Positions 1 to 8,369 of a stretch of 64,000 nt of DNA are shown here, one piece after another (the first letter of the stretch is position 1; each line of letters opens with the position of its first letter). Both the position numbers and the translations under genes were made by a program. The notes below the pieces were generated by a model. The model ran no database searches. It was not told the DNA's origin and saw only the letters and a list, made by a program, of their open reading frames with translations. Source of the DNA: Umezawaea sp049997955. Lineage in GTDB: Bacteria; Actinomycetota; Actinomycetes; Mycobacteriales; Pseudonocardiaceae. Where the stretch lies: positions 1 through 64,000 of the forward strand of contig JAEBDY010000020.1 in the NCBI GenBank assembly GCA_049997955.1. Direction: 5' to 3'.

Positions 1-105
1 AAGAACTGGAAGATCATCGGCACCGGCTACCGCGGACGACTGAGCGAACTCCCGGCTCTGGTCCGCACGATCATCCGCTTGGAGCGGTTCCGAACCTGCT
101 GGTAG
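1..105 (+). CDS. Transposase, C-terminal end (partial at window edge)
   Basis: The frame is open from base 1 and ends in TAG at 103-105, giving 34 residues. The peptide contains GYRGRLSELPALVRTIIRLE, a pattern I know from the C-terminus of DDE-type (IS5/Tnp_4-like) actinobacterial transposases. Only the tail is visible, so neither the family nor whether the element is intact can be decided. It is consistent with the decayed character of the first 12 kb. Confidence 0.55.
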   Translation, partial: KNWKIIGTGYRGRLSELPALVRTIIRLERFRTCW

Positions 106-176
106 ACGAATCTACGCATAACGCTCCTAGGAGATAAATTCATTCACGGTGATCACACCGCACGCCAAGAGCCCTG

Positions 177-1001
177 CTAGTCGATGAACCCGCTATACAA
201 CAGGAACACGAACACGGCGGTGACCGAGTACAGCGCGGTCGTGACGGCCGCCGTGGCCGCATATCCCCAGCGGGCGGGGGTGGTGCCGCCGCTCATCGCG
301 CCCAGCTGCCACTGCCACGCCGACAACACCGCGGCCGCGAGCAGCGTGGGCGTGACGAACAGCGACACCAGCGCCGTGCCCGCGTCCGCCCCCATGAACT
401 GGCAGCTCACGCCGAACAGGACCATGCCGAGCAGACCGGTTCCGACCACCACCCGCGATCGCCACGGGTGCCGCAGCCGAAACCGGCCGCCCACCAGGAA
501 GGCGATCCCGCCCATCACGATGGCGAGCAGCCCGCTCAGCAAGACCCCCGCCTTCACCAGGCCCTCGGACGTCCGCCACCACGGCACCCTGTCGCGCCAC
601 GCGGCCAGTTCGGCCTCGGTCAGCCCGAGGTCGTCGGTGATCCGCACGGAGTGCGAGGCATGCCCGTAGTCGGCCATCAGCGCATCGCACGACACCCGGC
701 GGACACCGTGCACGGCGGTGCACGCACCGGGGACGATCGGATGCGGGTCGGACCGCACGACGGTGATCGCCAGTTCCCGTCCGCCGACCGGCACCGTGCA
801 CTCCGAGCGGTCGTCGAACCGTTGGCACGACAGGGATTCGGTGGTGACCGTGACCCCGTCGACCCATACCTGGTACACGCCGGTGGTCACCAGGCTGGGA
901 GCGATCGACGCCAGCAGCGCCGCGGCCCCCAGCAGGACGACGAGCACGACGAACGGCAGGAACGGGCGCGGGTCGGCCCGGCGAAGCGCTGCGGTGGTCA
1001 C
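177..1001 (-). CDS. Multi-pass membrane protein of unknown function
   Basis: I do not recognise this 274-residue protein. The GTG start at 1001 was chosen because GGGGAG lies just upstream; a longer in-frame extension to 1130 has no such site. An N-terminal hydrophobic helix (about residues 13-35) precedes a roughly 120-residue extracytoplasmic section containing several cysteines. Four more hydrophobic segments fill the C-terminal half. The arrangement suggests one anchored outer domain plus a four-helix membrane bundle. There is no operon partner: the neighbours are a transposase end and a methyltransferase stub. Confidence 0.7.
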   Translation of the reverse strand: MTTAALRRADPRPFLPFVVLVVLLGAAALLASIAPSLVTTGVYQVWVDGVTVTTESLSCQRFDDRSECTVPVGGRELAITVVRSDPHPIVPGACTAVHGVRRVSCDALMADYGHASHSVRITDDLGLTEAELAAWRDRVPWWRTSEGLVKAGVLLSGLLAIVMGGIAFLVGGRFRLRHPWRSRVVVGTGLLGMVLFGVSCQFMGADAGTALVSLFVTPTLLAAAVLSAWQWQLGAMSGGTTPARWGYAATAAVTTALYSVTAVFVFLLYSGFID

Positions 1002-1217
1002 GTTTTCTCCCCTTGGCAGCCGCCACGGCTCCCCATAGGGGCATCGCGGACGGGATCGCCCCGTTAACCGCGAACCGGGCACGTCCGCCCAACGGCCTAA
1101 CCCGCCGACGGGCGACCGACCCGTGGGCACGGGCAGCGGGCTCCAGCCGTGCCCACGACCAGCACGTCGTTCGAGGTTGACCTCCTGGCGGCCTGGCCTG
1201 GTTGATCACTCGGCAGC

Positions 1218-1421
1218 ATGGGAGACATGCCCGCCATTCCCGAGAGTTCTGCCGGAGCCTCCGACGTGGCCTCGGAAAACGACATGGCGGAGCTGGCCCG
1301 GCAGCGACTCGGCGACAACACGGACCTGCGGGTCGCCGACGTGGCAGGTCCGCTGCCGCACCCCGACGCCGCGTTCGACGATGTCGTCGCGGACGGACTG
1401 GAAACCCGCTCGTCGCGTTGA
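1218..1421 (+). pseudogene. Class I methyltransferase fragment
   Basis: The 67-codon frame contains ELARQRLGDNTDLRVADVAG and PLPHPDAAFDDVVA. These correspond to the region just after the SAM-binding loop and the acidic motif of small class I SAM-dependent methyltransferases. The glycine-rich loop upstream and the whole substrate-binding half downstream are absent. I read it as a stub left by deletion rather than a functional small protein. It could in principle be expressed, because an ATG is present. Confidence 0.55.
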
Positions 1422-1430
1422 CGGCATCGT

Positions 1431-1931
1431 TCAGGCGATGTGTTCGGCCGCTTCGTCGTCATCAGCCGTCGGCCAGGATTCCCCGAACCCCCCTGCTCGC
1501 TCCGGCTCGCGGTTCAACCGGTGTCGTCCGGTCCCCACAGCCGTCGTCCGCCTCTGCGCCGGCACGTTGATCGAGATCTCCGTGTCCGAGTACCGGTCGT
1601 CGAGCACGCAGTGCCGTCCGGTGGGGACCTCGGCGAAACCCTCCGACTCCGCCGATGCGGCGCTCACGATCTCGCCGGCGTGCCGCCTCGCCGCCGCGTC
1701 GTCCGGTGAACCGCCCGCGTACAGCGTTCGGAGTTCGGCCAGTTCGTCGCGCGCTTGCTTCAGCGACCAGTTCAAGTCCGCCGCTGCCCTCAACGCCGCG
1801 TCGCGAGTGGCGCACGCGATTTCCAATTCTTGATCGACAACGGCGAATTGGGCGTCCACCTGCCCACGGTCGTAGCCCCGCCACTGAGAGCCGAAACTCC
1901 GGTTGCCGTCCTGGAGCAATTCGTCGATCAT
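1431..1931 (-). CDS. Small DivIVA-like coiled-coil protein
   Basis: This 166-residue protein has a GYDRGQVDAQF motif near residue 19, followed by a helical, Ala/Glu/Arg-rich stretch predicted to form a coiled coil (about residues 30-70). That is the layout of the N-terminal DivIVA/GpsB-like domain in small actinobacterial proteins. The C-terminal third is low-complexity and charged, without a recognised fold. The ATG at 1931 is preceded by a GGTGGGAAG-like ribosome binding site. Membrane or polar-growth association is inference from family resemblance only. Confidence 0.55.
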   Translation of the reverse strand: MIDELLQDGNRSFGSQWRGYDRGQVDAQFAVVDQELEIACATRDAALRAAADLNWSLKQARDELAELRTLYAGGSPDDAAARRHAGEIVSAASAESEGFAEVPTGRHCVLDDRYSDTEISINVPAQRRTTAVGTGRHRLNREPERAGGFGESWPTADDDEAAEHIA

Positions 1932-2236
1932 CTTCCCACCCCCACTGTTCCATGACGGCCTTCCCGCAGGCCGCGGAGATCTGGGTCAATAATTAAATAC
2001 CCGAGGCAGTACCGCGACACTCCACTCGGAACAAACGTTGCCCATAAGGGTGAATTGATCTTTCATTGGTCACTCTGCGACACCTCATGCCGTCCACCAC
2101 GGTCAACGAGCTCCCGCCTGCCCGATGCGAACCGCTTGTCGATCAAGGCTGCGCACGTCCGATCGCGTGTACCGATCGACCTGGCGAATACCCGGAGCTA
2201 CGAATTCCCACCGAGAAATTGGAGGTGATTGCGACC
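1932..2236. other. Intergenic stretch, nothing recognised
   Basis: This 305-bp gap between two minus-strand genes has a locally AT-rich patch around 1985-2065, which could hold the promoter of the DivIVA-like gene. A 61-codon plus-strand frame is present but has no family resemblance or ribosome binding site. I see no RNA gene. Confidence 0.4.
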
Positions 2237-4297
2237 TCACCCCTCCGATGACGTGTTCGGCGCGGACGGTGCGGCCCTGTGGCGCAGCAGTTGCTCGATG
2301 AGCCGCTCCTTGGCCATGGCGAGGTGGCGCCGGTAGGTGCCGTAGGGCACCCCCAGCCGCCGGGCGGTCGCCTTGTGGGTGCGGGAAGCCGAGAGGTACG
2401 TGGCGGTCAGCACCTCGTGCGCCTTCACGCCCGCGGGATCGACCTGCAGCGCGTCGAGGGCGGCCGTGAAGGCGTCGCGCAGGTCCGCCACGGGGTCGGC
2501 CGACTCCCGCGGCACGAGGTGCGAGCGCAGCAGGACGCTGGTCGCGAACTCACGGGGGGTGCGCCACGTGCGCAGTGCCTCGACCACGCCCTCCTCGAAC
2601 GCGGCACGCGGCACGCTGTCGCCGCGCTCGTCGGCCGAACCACCAGGGGACGAGCCGGGGGTCCACCCGGCTACGGGTTCGACCACGGCGCGAGCCCTGT
2701 GCTCCACCCACTGCTCCACCGGCTGCCGCCGCCAGTCCCTGCCGAAGACGTGCTGCTCCCGCCCGCCGACGTCCACCGCCACGACCTCCTGGAGCCCGGC
2801 GTCGGCGAGGTAGCGCCTCCACCGCTCGGCGTCCTCGAAGACGGTGAAGGTCACAGCGCGGCCTCGGGTTCTCATCTCGGCCGCGATGGTGCGCCTGCTG
2901 ATGAGGTCCATGAGGGGTGAGGGCCGCTGGTGCCTGCCGGGCTGCACGGCGAAGCGGCGGATGCCCAGGTGTTCACCCCGCCCCAGTGGGGCGACCGCCT
3001 CCACGAAGTCCCACACCGACGCGATCAGCGGGTCTTCGGCCCTGTCCTCCGGCAGCGGTGCCTCCAGCCGCAGGAAGGCCATGAACGCGACGGGCGTGGA
3101 GGAGCCCGTGTAGCGGTAGACGCGGAAGCCCTGCGGCTGGCGGCGCACCCAGTGCGCGACCGCGGTCGCGGAGCCCTCCGCCTCCTCCGCCATGCGCAGG
3201 ACGTCGGGCACGTCGTCGGGTCGCAAGGGGGTGTCCTCGACGTGGGGGTGCGCTCGCCAGTCGTACAGGTCGTCCAGGGTGCCCTGGTCGCGGAACAGGA
3301 ACATCCACTCCGCGACGCGCAGCAGCGCGTCGTCCTCGGAGGCGCCGCGGACCGCGTGCAGGCACGCGACCGAGACCCCTACGCGCACGTCCTCGTACCG
3401 CTCGGGGTCCCGCCAGCGCAGGTCGGCCGCGAGCGTGGCCCGCACCGCGTCATGGGGGTGCAGTCCTTCCGGGGTGGCCTCGATGTAGGGCAGCTGGCGC
3501 AGCCAGGGGAACACCGTCGCGGTGTCCTCGTCACCGAGCACCGCCCGCAGCAGCGACTCGCGCGTGACGTAGGCCTGCGCGACGACCTCGAGCGCTCGCC
3601 GGTGAGCGGTGCTCGGTAGTTCGCCCACCAGTCGCTCCACCAGGGTGGTCAGCACGTCGCCGGTGGGCTTCCACAGTGGACTCGCTCCCAGCGCCGCGGC
3701 GGGCACGGAGGCGGCGAGCGAGAGCGCGAGCGGACTGCCCCCGGCGAAGGCGACGATGGCGCCGCGCTGCTCCTCGGCGACACCGCGTGCCGCGAGCAGG
3801 GCGTTGGACTGGGCGGCGTCGAGCGGTCGTACGGCCAGTTCGACCAGGAGCTGCGCCCAGCCGGGGTCCAGCGACCACTCGGGATCGGGGGCGACCCTGC
3901 TCGCGAGCACGACGAGCGCCCCTTCGGCGAGCCGGAGCAGGAAGGTGTCGCGCAGCCACGGCTCAAGCGGCTGGCAGTGCTCGAAGGAGTCGATGAGGAG
4001 CACCGCACCGGGCTCCTCGCACGCCGGCGCGGCGGCCTCCTCGATGCGGCGCGGATCCGCGTCCAGGAAGCGCGCGTCGATGTGCAACACGCGGCGGCCG
4101 GCGGTTTCCGCCCGCCGGGCGGCGTAGCGCAACAGCGAGGACTTGCCGATGCCACCGGGACCGTGGAGGTACGCCACCAGCGGAGCGTCCGACGCTCCCG
4201 AGAACATCCGGTCGAGCACCGCCCGCTCCGACTCCCTGCCCACCAGCGCACCGGCCCGCGCCGCGGCCAGCCTGCCCGCCAGTCCCGTCGCACCCAC
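2237..4297 (-). CDS. STAND-type ATPase regulator with C-terminal HTH-like region
   Basis: The 686-residue protein begins with an LVGRESE box typical of AAA/STAND regulators. A Walker A loop, GPGGIGKSS, follows at about residue 46, and a Walker B strand, AVLLIDSFEH, near residue 98. The middle is a long helical region without a clear family. The C-terminal 90 residues (EVLTATYLSASRTHKATARR then RLGVPYGTYRRHLAMAKERL) look like a sigma-region-4 or LuxR-like helix-turn-helix. It is likely a nucleotide-dependent transcription regulator, but no target is evident. The downstream oxidoreductase/esterase pair is divergent and separated by about 500 bp. Confidence 0.65.
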   Translation of the reverse strand: MGATGLAGRLAAARAGALVGRESERAVLDRMFSGASDAPLVAYLHGPGGIGKSSLLRYAARRAETAGRRVLHIDARFLDADPRRIEEAAAPACEEPGAVLLIDSFEHCQPLEPWLRDTFLLRLAEGALVVLASRVAPDPEWSLDPGWAQLLVELAVRPLDAAQSNALLAARGVAEEQRGAIVAFAGGSPLALSLAASVPAAALGASPLWKPTGDVLTTLVERLVGELPSTAHRRALEVVAQAYVTRESLLRAVLGDEDTATVFPWLRQLPYIEATPEGLHPHDAVRATLAADLRWRDPERYEDVRVGVSVACLHAVRGASEDDALLRVAEWMFLFRDQGTLDDLYDWRAHPHVEDTPLRPDDVPDVLRMAEEAEGSATAVAHWVRRQPQGFRVYRYTGSSTPVAFMAFLRLEAPLPEDRAEDPLIASVWDFVEAVAPLGRGEHLGIRRFAVQPGRHQRPSPLMDLISRRTIAAEMRTRGRAVTFTVFEDAERWRRYLADAGLQEVVAVDVGGREQHVFGRDWRRQPVEQWVEHRARAVVEPVAGWTPGSSPGGSADERGDSVPRAAFEEGVVEALRTWRTPREFATSVLLRSHLVPRESADPVADLRDAFTAALDALQVDPAGVKAHEVLTATYLSASRTHKATARRLGVPYGTYRRHLAMAKERLIEQLLRHRAAPSAPNTSSEG

Positions 4298-4796
4298 TCC
4301 GCGTTCCTCTCCTCAGCCGATCTCCCCGCGTCGGGGACCGGACGCAAACCATCCCGGAGCGCCGGTGGACCGTGCTGGACACCGGTGAGCACCGCAGGAC
4401 GTGGAGACCGGACACCGGTGCGGCGCAGGATCGGAGCCAGGGGACGGCGCCGCCGCCCACGGACTTCCGGGACCGTCCACTGAGTATTCCGCATCTCGCT
4501 GAGCAGGAGGAGCGGGAGCGTCTCGAGTGGACCGGCGGAAGCGTCCCGCTCGACGGCGGCCCGGCGCAGGGCGCTTCACCGTCAGCGAAGGCGAGGCGCC
4601 GCCGTTCCACCTGCACGACGACGGGGGCGGTCCGGTTGAAGGAGTCCCGACGCCGGGCAGGTGGTGCGCGATCGCCTCGCCCATGGACCAGGCCGCCGCC
4701 GAACTCGCCGCGGCACTGAGCTCTCCGTCCCTGAGCGTTGCCGAAAGATGCTTCGGATTCGAAGCGAACACAACTCGAACGAAGGCAGAACTTCCG
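4298..4796. other. Divergent intergenic region, no supported gene
   Basis: This 499-bp region separates the STAND regulator from the oxidoreductase and presumably carries both promoters. The oxidoreductase frame is open upstream to 4527, and that extension includes a weakly cupin-like string (EGEAPPFHLH). It has no credible start and is not part of the enzyme. I see no strong hairpin. Confidence 0.4.
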
Positions 4797-5741
4797 ATGA
4801 AGGCAGTGCGTTTCCACGATTTCGGCGACCCCGACGTCCTCCGCTACGAGGACGTGGACGTCCCCGCCCCCGGCGTCGGACAGGTCCGCGTCCGCGTCGC
4901 CGCGACGTCGTTCAACCCCATCGACGGCAGCGTTCGCGCGGGCAACATGCGCGGCCCCATGCCGGTGACGCTGCCGCACACCCCCGGCCGCGACGTCGCG
5001 GGCACGGTCGACGCGCTGGGCGAGGGCGTGGACGGCCTGAAGGTCGGTGACGAGGTCGTCGGCTTCCTGCCGATGGTGGACGACGGCGCGGCCGCGGAGC
5101 ACATCCTCGTGCCTGCCGAACTCCTGACGGCGGCGCCCCGGAGCATCCCGCTCCCGGATGCCGCCGCGCTGCCGCTGGTGGGCCTGACCGCGTGGCAGGC
5201 GCTCTTCGACCACGGCGGGCTGGAGGCCGGACAACGCGTGCTGGTCAACGGCGCGGGCGGTGCGGTCGGCGGCTACGCCGTGCAGCTGGCCAGGTGGGCC
5301 GGTGCTCACGTGATCGCCACGGCCAGCCCGCGCAGCAGCGACCGCGCCAAGACCTACGGCGCCGACGAGATCGTCGACCACACCACCACCGGGGTGACCA
5401 CCGCGGTGACCGAACTGGTCGACGTCGTGCTCAACCTCGCTCCGATCGACCCGGCGCAGCTGACCGCGCTGGCCGCCCTGGTCCGTCCTGGCGGTGTCGT
5501 CGTGAACACGACGGTGTGGATGCCCGCGCCCACCGACGAGGAGCGCGGCGTGCGCGGCGTCAACCTGTTCGTCCGCAGCGACGCCGAACAGCTGGCGCGG
5601 CTGGTGGCGCTGGTCGACAGCGGCGAACTGCGCGTCGACATCGCCCAGCGGGTGCCGCTGGGCGAGTTGCCCGCGATCCACGCACAGTCCGCCGCGGGCG
5701 CACTGCCGGGCAAGGTCGTCGTCCTCGTGCCCGGCGCTTGA
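4797..5741 (+). CDS. NADP-dependent MDR-family oxidoreductase (quinone reductase-like)
   Basis: This is a 314-residue zinc-independent medium-chain dehydrogenase. MKAVRFHDFGDPDVL opens the GroES-like N-terminal domain. The Rossmann fingerprint NGAGGAVGGYAVQLA lies near residue 150, and the family signature TPGRDVAGTVDALGEGV near residue 65. The zinc-binding cysteine lobe of alcohol dehydrogenases is absent, as in quinone oxidoreductases. The ATG at 4797 fits the family's usual N-terminus even though the frame is open further upstream. It lies 46 bp before an HSL-type esterase on the same strand, so co-transcription is likely. Substrate unknown. Confidence 0.8.
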   Translation: MKAVRFHDFGDPDVLRYEDVDVPAPGVGQVRVRVAATSFNPIDGSVRAGNMRGPMPVTLPHTPGRDVAGTVDALGEGVDGLKVGDEVVGFLPMVDDGAAAEHILVPAELLTAAPRSIPLPDAAALPLVGLTAWQALFDHGGLEAGQRVLVNGAGGAVGGYAVQLARWAGAHVIATASPRSSDRAKTYGADEIVDHTTTGVTTAVTELVDVVLNLAPIDPAQLTALAALVRPGGVVVNTTVWMPAPTDEERGVRGVNLFVRSDAEQLARLVALVDSGELRVDIAQRVPLGELPAIHAQSAAGALPGKVVVLVPGA

Positions 5742-5787
5742 CGTCCTCGTCCGCCGACACCTCGACAACCGCGTGAAGGAGATGGAC

Positions 5788-6738
5788 ATGTCGTTGACCT
5801 TCGATCCCGAGATCGCCGAAGCGCTGGCCCCGATGGCAGGCGCGATGGCCGAAGCCACCCCGCCGGCGGTGGGCGACGTCGCAGCGCGGCGCGCCATGTG
5901 GGAGCCGATCATCGGCGCCGCGGGAACGGCCCAGCCGATCCCGGCCGACGTGACGACGAACGACTACCAGGTGACGGCGGACGACGGCGCGCGGATCAAG
6001 GTGCGCTGGTACATGAAGCAGGGCGCGACGCCGGGACCCGCGGTGCTGTTCTTCCACGGCGGCGGGTACATCTTCGGCCACGTCGACCTGTTCGACGGAC
6101 CGGTCTCCCGCTACGTGTCCGCCAGCGGCGTGCCGATGCTGTCGGTCGAGTACCGCCGCGCCCCCGAGCACCCCTTCCCGACGCCGCTGGAGGACGCCTA
6201 CGCCGCGCTGCGCTGGCTGCACGAGCACGCCGCGGAGATGGGCGTCGACACCGACCGGATCGGGGTGATGGGCGACAGCGCCGGGGGCGGCATGGCGGCG
6301 GCGCTGTCGATCCTCGCCCGCGACCGCGGCGGCCCGGGGATCGCCCGTCAGATCCTGCTCATGCCGATGCTCGACGACCGCACCACCACACCCGACCCGC
6401 ACATCGAGCCCTACCTGCTGTGGTCCTACGAGGACAGTCTCACCGCGTGGCCCGCGCTGCTCGGCGAGGCCGCGGGCGGGCCCGACGTCCCGGCCACGGC
6501 GGCTCCGGCCAGGCTCGAGGACGCGACCGGCCTGCCACCCGCCTACATCGAGGTAGGCCAGCTCGACGTCTTCCGCGACGAGGACACCGCCTACGCGACG
6601 AAACTCAGCCGCGCGGGCGTGCCGGTGGAGTTCCACCTGCACCCCGGAGCCCCGCACGAGTTCGACTCCATCGCCTTCACCTCCGACGTCGCCCGGCGCG
6701 CCATCGCCGACCGCGTCCGGGTGCTCAAGTCGATCTGA
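5788..6738 (+). CDS. HSL-family alpha/beta hydrolase (esterase)
   Basis: This 316-residue enzyme has the hormone-sensitive-lipase oxyanion motif HGGGYIFG near residue 90, the nucleophile elbow GDSAGG near residue 165, and an Asp/His pair toward the C-terminus (GQLDVFRDED and PHEFD). I chose ATG 5788 because AAGGAG ends 6 nt before it; the upstream GTG 5773 and ATG 5782 lack correctly spaced sites. It probably hydrolyses small acyl esters in the cytoplasm. It follows the oxidoreductase, and its 3' end faces the MarR gene. Confidence 0.85.
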   Translation: MSLTFDPEIAEALAPMAGAMAEATPPAVGDVAARRAMWEPIIGAAGTAQPIPADVTTNDYQVTADDGARIKVRWYMKQGATPGPAVLFFHGGGYIFGHVDLFDGPVSRYVSASGVPMLSVEYRRAPEHPFPTPLEDAYAALRWLHEHAAEMGVDTDRIGVMGDSAGGGMAAALSILARDRGGPGIARQILLMPMLDDRTTTPDPHIEPYLLWSYEDSLTAWPALLGEAAGGPDVPATAAPARLEDATGLPPAYIEVGQLDVFRDEDTAYATKLSRAGVPVEFHLHPGAPHEFDSIAFTSDVARRAIADRVRVLKSI

Positions 6739-6793
6739 GCAGACCGATCGGCGCCGGCCCGCGAAACGCGGACGGTGGACCGGGTTCGTGCTG

Positions 6794-7273
6794 TCAGCCG
6801 AAGTCGTCGGGGACGATGCGGAGCTTCTGCGCGACGCGGGCGAGGGCCTTCTGGTCGGTCGGGTTGAGTGAGTCGAGGACGATGCGGCGGACGGCGCGCA
6901 GATGTGTGGGCGCTGCCAGGCGCACGATGTCGAAGCCGTCGTCGGTGAGTTCGGCGAGGGTGTAGCGGCCGTCGGCCGGGTCGGGTGACCGCAGGACCCA
7001 GCCGCGCTGTTCACAGCGTTTGACGACGTTGGACAGGCGGGAGAGCGATCCTCTGGCGAGGAAGGCGAGTTCTCCCATCCGCAGCTTGCGCTCCGGGGTC
7101 TCGGAGAGGTGGCTGAGCACGAGGTACTCGAACAGGGTGAGGCCGTGCTCCTGCCGCAGCGGCGACTCCAGCTTGGCGGGCAGCAGCAGGACGAGGGAGA
7201 TCAGCCCCGTCCACGCCGCCTTCTCCTGCTCGTCGAGCCATCGCGGTTCCTCGTGTTCGCCCGTGCCGCTCAT
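6794..7273 (-). CDS. MarR-family transcriptional regulator
   Basis: The 159-residue protein has the MarR winged helix. Recognition-helix text LAFLARGSLSRLSNVVKRCE is followed by the wing DPADGRYTLAELT with the conserved D..DGR. A GGAGG site lies 4 nt before the ATG. It is divergent from the RidA gene, with two matching operator-like repeats in between, so it probably represses one or both genes and responds to a small phenolic or lipophilic ligand, as is typical of the family. The ligand is unknown. Confidence 0.88.
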   Translation of the reverse strand: MSGTGEHEEPRWLDEQEKAAWTGLISLVLLLPAKLESPLRQEHGLTLFEYLVLSHLSETPERKLRMGELAFLARGSLSRLSNVVKRCEQRGWVLRSPDPADGRYTLAELTDDGFDIVRLAAPTHLRAVRRIVLDSLNPTDQKALARVAQKLRIVPDDFG

Positions 7274-7326
7274 GTGCCCTCCGTGCTGCTCATGGATCTT
7301 CCCGCCCCTCGAGCGAGGGTCGCCAT

Positions 7327-7380
7327 CACTTTGCGCTTGAAGTCATCGGATGCTAGCTTCACTTTACGCGTGAACTCATC
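7327..7380. promoter_or_regulatory. Tandem MarR operator candidates
   Basis: Two 21-bp copies, 7327-7347 and 7360-7380, differ at only three positions: CACTTTGCGCTTGAAGTCATC and CACTTTACGCGTGAACTCATC. The second sits in the palindrome TTCAC-N7-GTGAA (7358-7374). Copies start 33 bp apart, three helical turns, so both would lie on the same DNA face. The position, between divergent marR and ridA, fits autoregulation. Confidence 0.65.
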
Positions 7381-7422
7381 CAAGAGGAAGCGCTCCCCCT
7401 CCGAACAGGAAGAAGGAGCATC

Positions 7423-7848
7423 ATGAGCACCGTCACCTTCGGCGTCACCCCTGGCTTCGGCGAGAAGCTGCACGAGGCCCTCGGCTACAGCGGGGCCGTC
7501 CGCGTCGGCGACCGGGTCGAGACCTCCGGCCAGGCCGGGGTGGATGACGACCTGGTCGTCCCCGACTCGTTGGAAGACGAGATCGTCCAGGCCTTCGACA
7601 ACGTGGAGCGCACGCTCGCCACGGTCGGCTCGACGTGGAAGGACGTCATCCACGTCAACTCCTACCACAAGGTCGCACCGGGAGATGACGTCATCGGCGA
7701 CGACCACAACTCGGTCATGGCCGAGCAGTTCCGCCGTCGCCTCAACGGTCGCGCGCCGATCTGGACCGAGACCGGCGTCACGGTCCTCGGCCTCGCCGCC
7801 ATGCGCGTGGAGATCCGCGTGACCGCCATCGTCGGCTCCGGGACCTGA
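7423..7848 (+). CDS. RidA/YjgF-family protein
   Basis: The 141-residue protein has the RidA (Rid/YER057c/UK114) fold. YSGAVRVGDRVETSGQAG forms the first strands, AFDNVERTLATVGSTWKDV the family helix, and MRVEIRVTAI the end. RidA proteins typically hydrolyse reactive enamine/imine intermediates; some subfamilies lack that arginine-dependent activity. A canonical terminal R-x-E is present (MRVEI). AAGGAG lies 4 nt before ATG 7423. It is probably controlled by the divergent MarR through the repeats upstream. Confidence 0.82.
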   Translation: MSTVTFGVTPGFGEKLHEALGYSGAVRVGDRVETSGQAGVDDDLVVPDSLEDEIVQAFDNVERTLATVGSTWKDVIHVNSYHKVAPGDDVIGDDHNSVMAEQFRRRLNGRAPIWTETGVTVLGLAAMRVEIRVTAIVGSGT

Positions 7849-8369
7849 ACCACCAGACCGAACCGCAGCCGACACCGACCGCTGTCGACCACCACCAGCA
7901 GTCGAGCAACGGTGAGCGGATTGCCACTTCCCCTCGGGGACATCCGTCGAACTGGAAATCCAGCCGCCTGATGACAAGTCCGAAAAAATAGCCACTCGAA
8001 CGGCGTGCGGTCAACGCAACCATTGACCGATGCGCGATTACCCGAGCAGCGCCGTGCGGACCTCGTAAGGCGACCTTGGCCAACCTGTTCGACCCAGTCC
8101 GGTTCCCTCGTTCCCAACCAGGTCATCCACGCCTGACCGAGCACGCCACCACGACGGCGACCACCGTGATCAGCACGCCTTCATCTTGCCGTGCGACCCT
8201 GTTATCGTCGGTCGCACGGCAAGACCTGCGCCGAACCTCCACCGACCGCCCCCAGCGCGGTCTTCCACGGAGGCAAAGGGACTTCGCGTTTCGGGTCGCC
8301 GTCCTGGTCTGTCCGGTCTTGGACGTGCTGGTCGCTGGGGGACGCCGTTCGAGGCGCGGAAGGCCAGAC
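7849..8369. other. Gene-free stretch with a perfect inverted repeat
   Basis: No credible coding region is seen in these 521 bp. A perfect 11-bp inverted repeat, GCCGTGCGACC / GGTCGCACGGC, occupies 8188-8198 and 8210-8220 with an 11-nt centre. It could be an operator or hairpin ahead of the broken nitrilase gene. Confidence 0.45.

Noticed and set aside
2066..2251. A 61-codon plus-strand frame
   Set aside because: It overlaps the end of the STAND regulator, lacks a ribosome binding site and resembles nothing known.
4527..4796. In-frame N-terminal extension of the oxidoreductase with cupin-like text
   Set aside because: The enzyme family starts at MKAVRF. The extension has no start signal, and the cupin resemblance is a few residues only.
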